NCBI GenBank assembly: GCA_002429045.1
Contig: DIYM01000139.1
Location: 1-17,412, forward strand
Direction of reading: 5' to 3'
Origin: Phycisphaerales bacterium UBA6054
GTDB lineage: Bacteria; Planctomycetota; Phycisphaerae; Phycisphaerales; UBA1924
Length of the DNA stretch: 17,412 bases
The stretch's first letter is position 1, and every line of letters begins with the position of its first letter. Both the position numbers and the translations under genes were made by a program. Below are positions 16,515 to 17,412 of this stretch, in pieces. A model generated the notes under the pieces. The model had not been told where the DNA came from, made no database searches, and saw only the letters and a list, made by a program, of their open reading frames with translations.

Positions 16515-16531
16515 TGCGTGAGTGATGCCAA
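16515..16531 (-). promoter_or_regulatory. Sigma-54-like -24/-12 element before the PEP-CTERM gene
   Basis: On the minus strand the site reads TTGGCATCACTCACGCA. It keeps the invariant GG and GC at the exact 12-base spacing, and TTGGCA of the -24 box is intact, but the -12 box is ACGCA rather than TTGCA. A start 12 bases downstream would leave a 12-base leader with GAGAG just ahead of the ATG. Sigma-54 control of PEP-CTERM genes (PrsK/PrsR) is known in some bacteria. Confidence 0.28.
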
Positions 16532-16623
16532 GACACACAACCTTGGACGCATAAGCACCTTACCCCATCCGGCCGCGGGCGCGCCCAAGATACCCAAGAA
16601 AACTGCATCAATCTGCTTGTGCG

Positions 16624-16656
16624 AAAAAATAGTAGTATTTTGTTCGGGTATCCCGA
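16624..16656 (-). terminator. Weak terminator of the Nramp-like gene
   Basis: On the minus strand TCGGG-ATA-CCCGA (16656-16644) forms a 5-bp hairpin just after the gene's stop. An AT-rich stretch ending in six T follows, with the T run at 16629-16624 in minus-strand order. The stem is short and the T run is about 14 bases away, so this is tentative. Confidence 0.35.
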
Positions 16657-16659
16657 TGG

Positions 16660-17412
16660 TTATCCGCCCAGGGCCCAGAGGGCGTAGGACACGCCGAACA
16701 CGCCAAGAAAGGCGATCGAGCCCTTGCTGAGCCATCTCAGCCCACGCCCCGGGCGCTCGCCCGGCGGGAGGTGACGGGTGACTACCAAGTAGTTGATGAT
16801 CGCGAGGAGCGGTGCGGTCAGGAACGACAGCGTCGTGGCCAGATCGACCATCGCCTTCATCCCGCCGGCCGAGAATAGAGACAGAATCAGGAGGCTCACG
16901 CCCGCCTGGGCCAGGACCCACGCCGAGTAGCCCAGCCTCGATCGGCGCGGCCCGACGCCGCGGGCGGCCTGGGTGATGCGGTGCATCGCGCGCGGGAAGG
17001 CGTCGAGCACGATCAGCGTGGTGCTGAACATGGTGGTCAGCGCGGCCGCCGCGATGATCGGGACCGACCAGCCCCCCAGTGTCTCGCCGTACAGCCCGAT
17101 CAGTTGGTGCACGAAACCCGCACCGTCGGCAAGGTCGGCAACACGCCCGTGCATCATCAGCGCGCCCAGCGATAGGAACAGCACGGCAACAACGCCGGCT
17201 CCGATGTATCCGATCCGGAAGTCCAGGCACGCTTCGCGCCGCGTCATGCCCTGGCCGCACGCACGCCCGTGCTCCTGGACCCAGATGGAGTTCCAGATCG
17301 CCGAGTCGATGGGGATGGGCATCCAGCCCATGAACGCGAGCAGGAAACCCAGGTTGGCCAACGCCCACCAGGGGTGGGCGCCCGATCCCGGCTCGGGCGC
17401 GGGCGCCTCCCC
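16660..17412 (-). CDS. Divergent Nramp/SLC11-like metal ion transporter, 5' end cut off
   Basis: This leftward frame is open to the right edge; 250 C-terminal residues are visible and the start lies outside. A TTG at 17361 is in frame but is not the start: the frame continues in front of it, and the family has several more helices there. About six transmembrane segments are present. FMGWMPIPIDSAIWNSIW (27-44 of the fragment) corresponds to the metal-binding MPH helix of Nramp, but with MPIP in place of MPH. AAALTTMFSTTLIVLDAFPRAM and TTLSFLTAPLLAIINYLVV resemble the later helices of a divergent Nramp-like family found in Bacteroidetes and Planctomycetes. Likely role: proton- or sodium-coupled uptake of a divalent metal; the ion cannot be told. 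It ends 167 bases before the PEP-CTERM start and may share its transcript only by read-through. Confidence 0.78.
   Translation of the reverse strand, partial: GEAPAPEPGSGAHPWWALANLGFLLAFMGWMPIPIDSAIWNSIWVQEHGRACGQGMTRREACLDFRIGYIGAGVVAVLFLSLGALMMHGRVADLADGAGFVHQLIGLYGETLGGWSVPIIAAAALTTMFSTTLIVLDAFPRAMHRITQAARGVGPRRSRLGYSAWVLAQAGVSLLILSLFSAGGMKAMVDLATTLSFLTAPLLAIINYLVVTRHLPPGERPGRGLRWLSKGSIAFLGVFGVSYALWALGG

Noticed and set aside
15808..16657. Repeated GTATCCCGAT at 15808 and 16648
   Set aside because: This is a single 10-base match at unrelated positions with no conserved flanks. At 16648 it is explained by the small terminator-like hairpin.
16493..17368. Upstream extension of the PEP-CTERM reading frame to 17368
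   Set aside because: It runs through the intergenic region and antiparallel to nothing else, but in a shifted frame over the Nramp-like gene. The signal peptide starting at 16492 shows the true start.

Overview
The window is GC-rich bacterial DNA. It most likely comes from a planctomycete of the Phycisphaerae type. The lineage is inferred from three things: a secreted protein ending in a PEP-CTERM-like tail (PTPGA, a hydrophobic stretch, then RRRR); a very short protein matching the N-terminal part of chlamydial/planctomycete histone H1-like Hc1; and a MoxR/DUF58/VWA membrane gene cluster of the planctomycete style. No rRNA, tRNA, CRISPR array, transposase or phage gene was seen. The region reads as chromosomal core and semi-core DNA.

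Layout, left to right. A leftward gene is cut by the left edge; only its signal peptide is visible (1-131). Diverging from it is a flavin nitroreductase-fold enzyme that closely resembles iodotyrosine deiodinase (210-908). A gene-free stretch with a strong hairpin follows (909-1312). Next come three rightward genes: an APH-type kinase-like phosphotransferase (1313-2344), the short Hc1-like protein (2441-2611) and a FabZ-type hotdog dehydratase (2637-3167). A terminator closes this side.

The centre is a leftward block of eight genes (13681 down to 3282): a fused two-domain ABC-type permease, an NHL beta-propeller exported protein, a large VWA/GATase-like membrane protein, a MoxR AAA+ ATPase, a 65-residue lipoprotein, a DUF58 protein, a small three-helix membrane protein and a BatA-type VWA membrane protein. 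Five of the seven junctions are 4-base stop/start overlaps (ATGA, TTGA, GTGA, GTGA, ATGA). The block is therefore almost certainly one translationally coupled operon. From known families, MoxR ATPases act as chaperones on VWA/DUF58 partners at the membrane. Linkage to a permease and a propeller protein is the least expected part and the best candidate for an undescribed system.

On the right, accB and accC (13847-15758, rightward) encode the biotin carrier and biotin carboxylase of acetyl-CoA carboxylase, separated by a spacer carrying an inverted repeat. A perfect 16-bp hairpin terminator separates them from a leftward PEP-CTERM-like exported protein (15902-16492). Finally, a leftward divergent Nramp/SLC11-like metal transporter (16660-17412) is cut by the right edge.

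All calls come from reading the sequence and recalling family motifs. No database search was run. Promoter calls are weak, because this lineage's promoter consensus could not be tested here.
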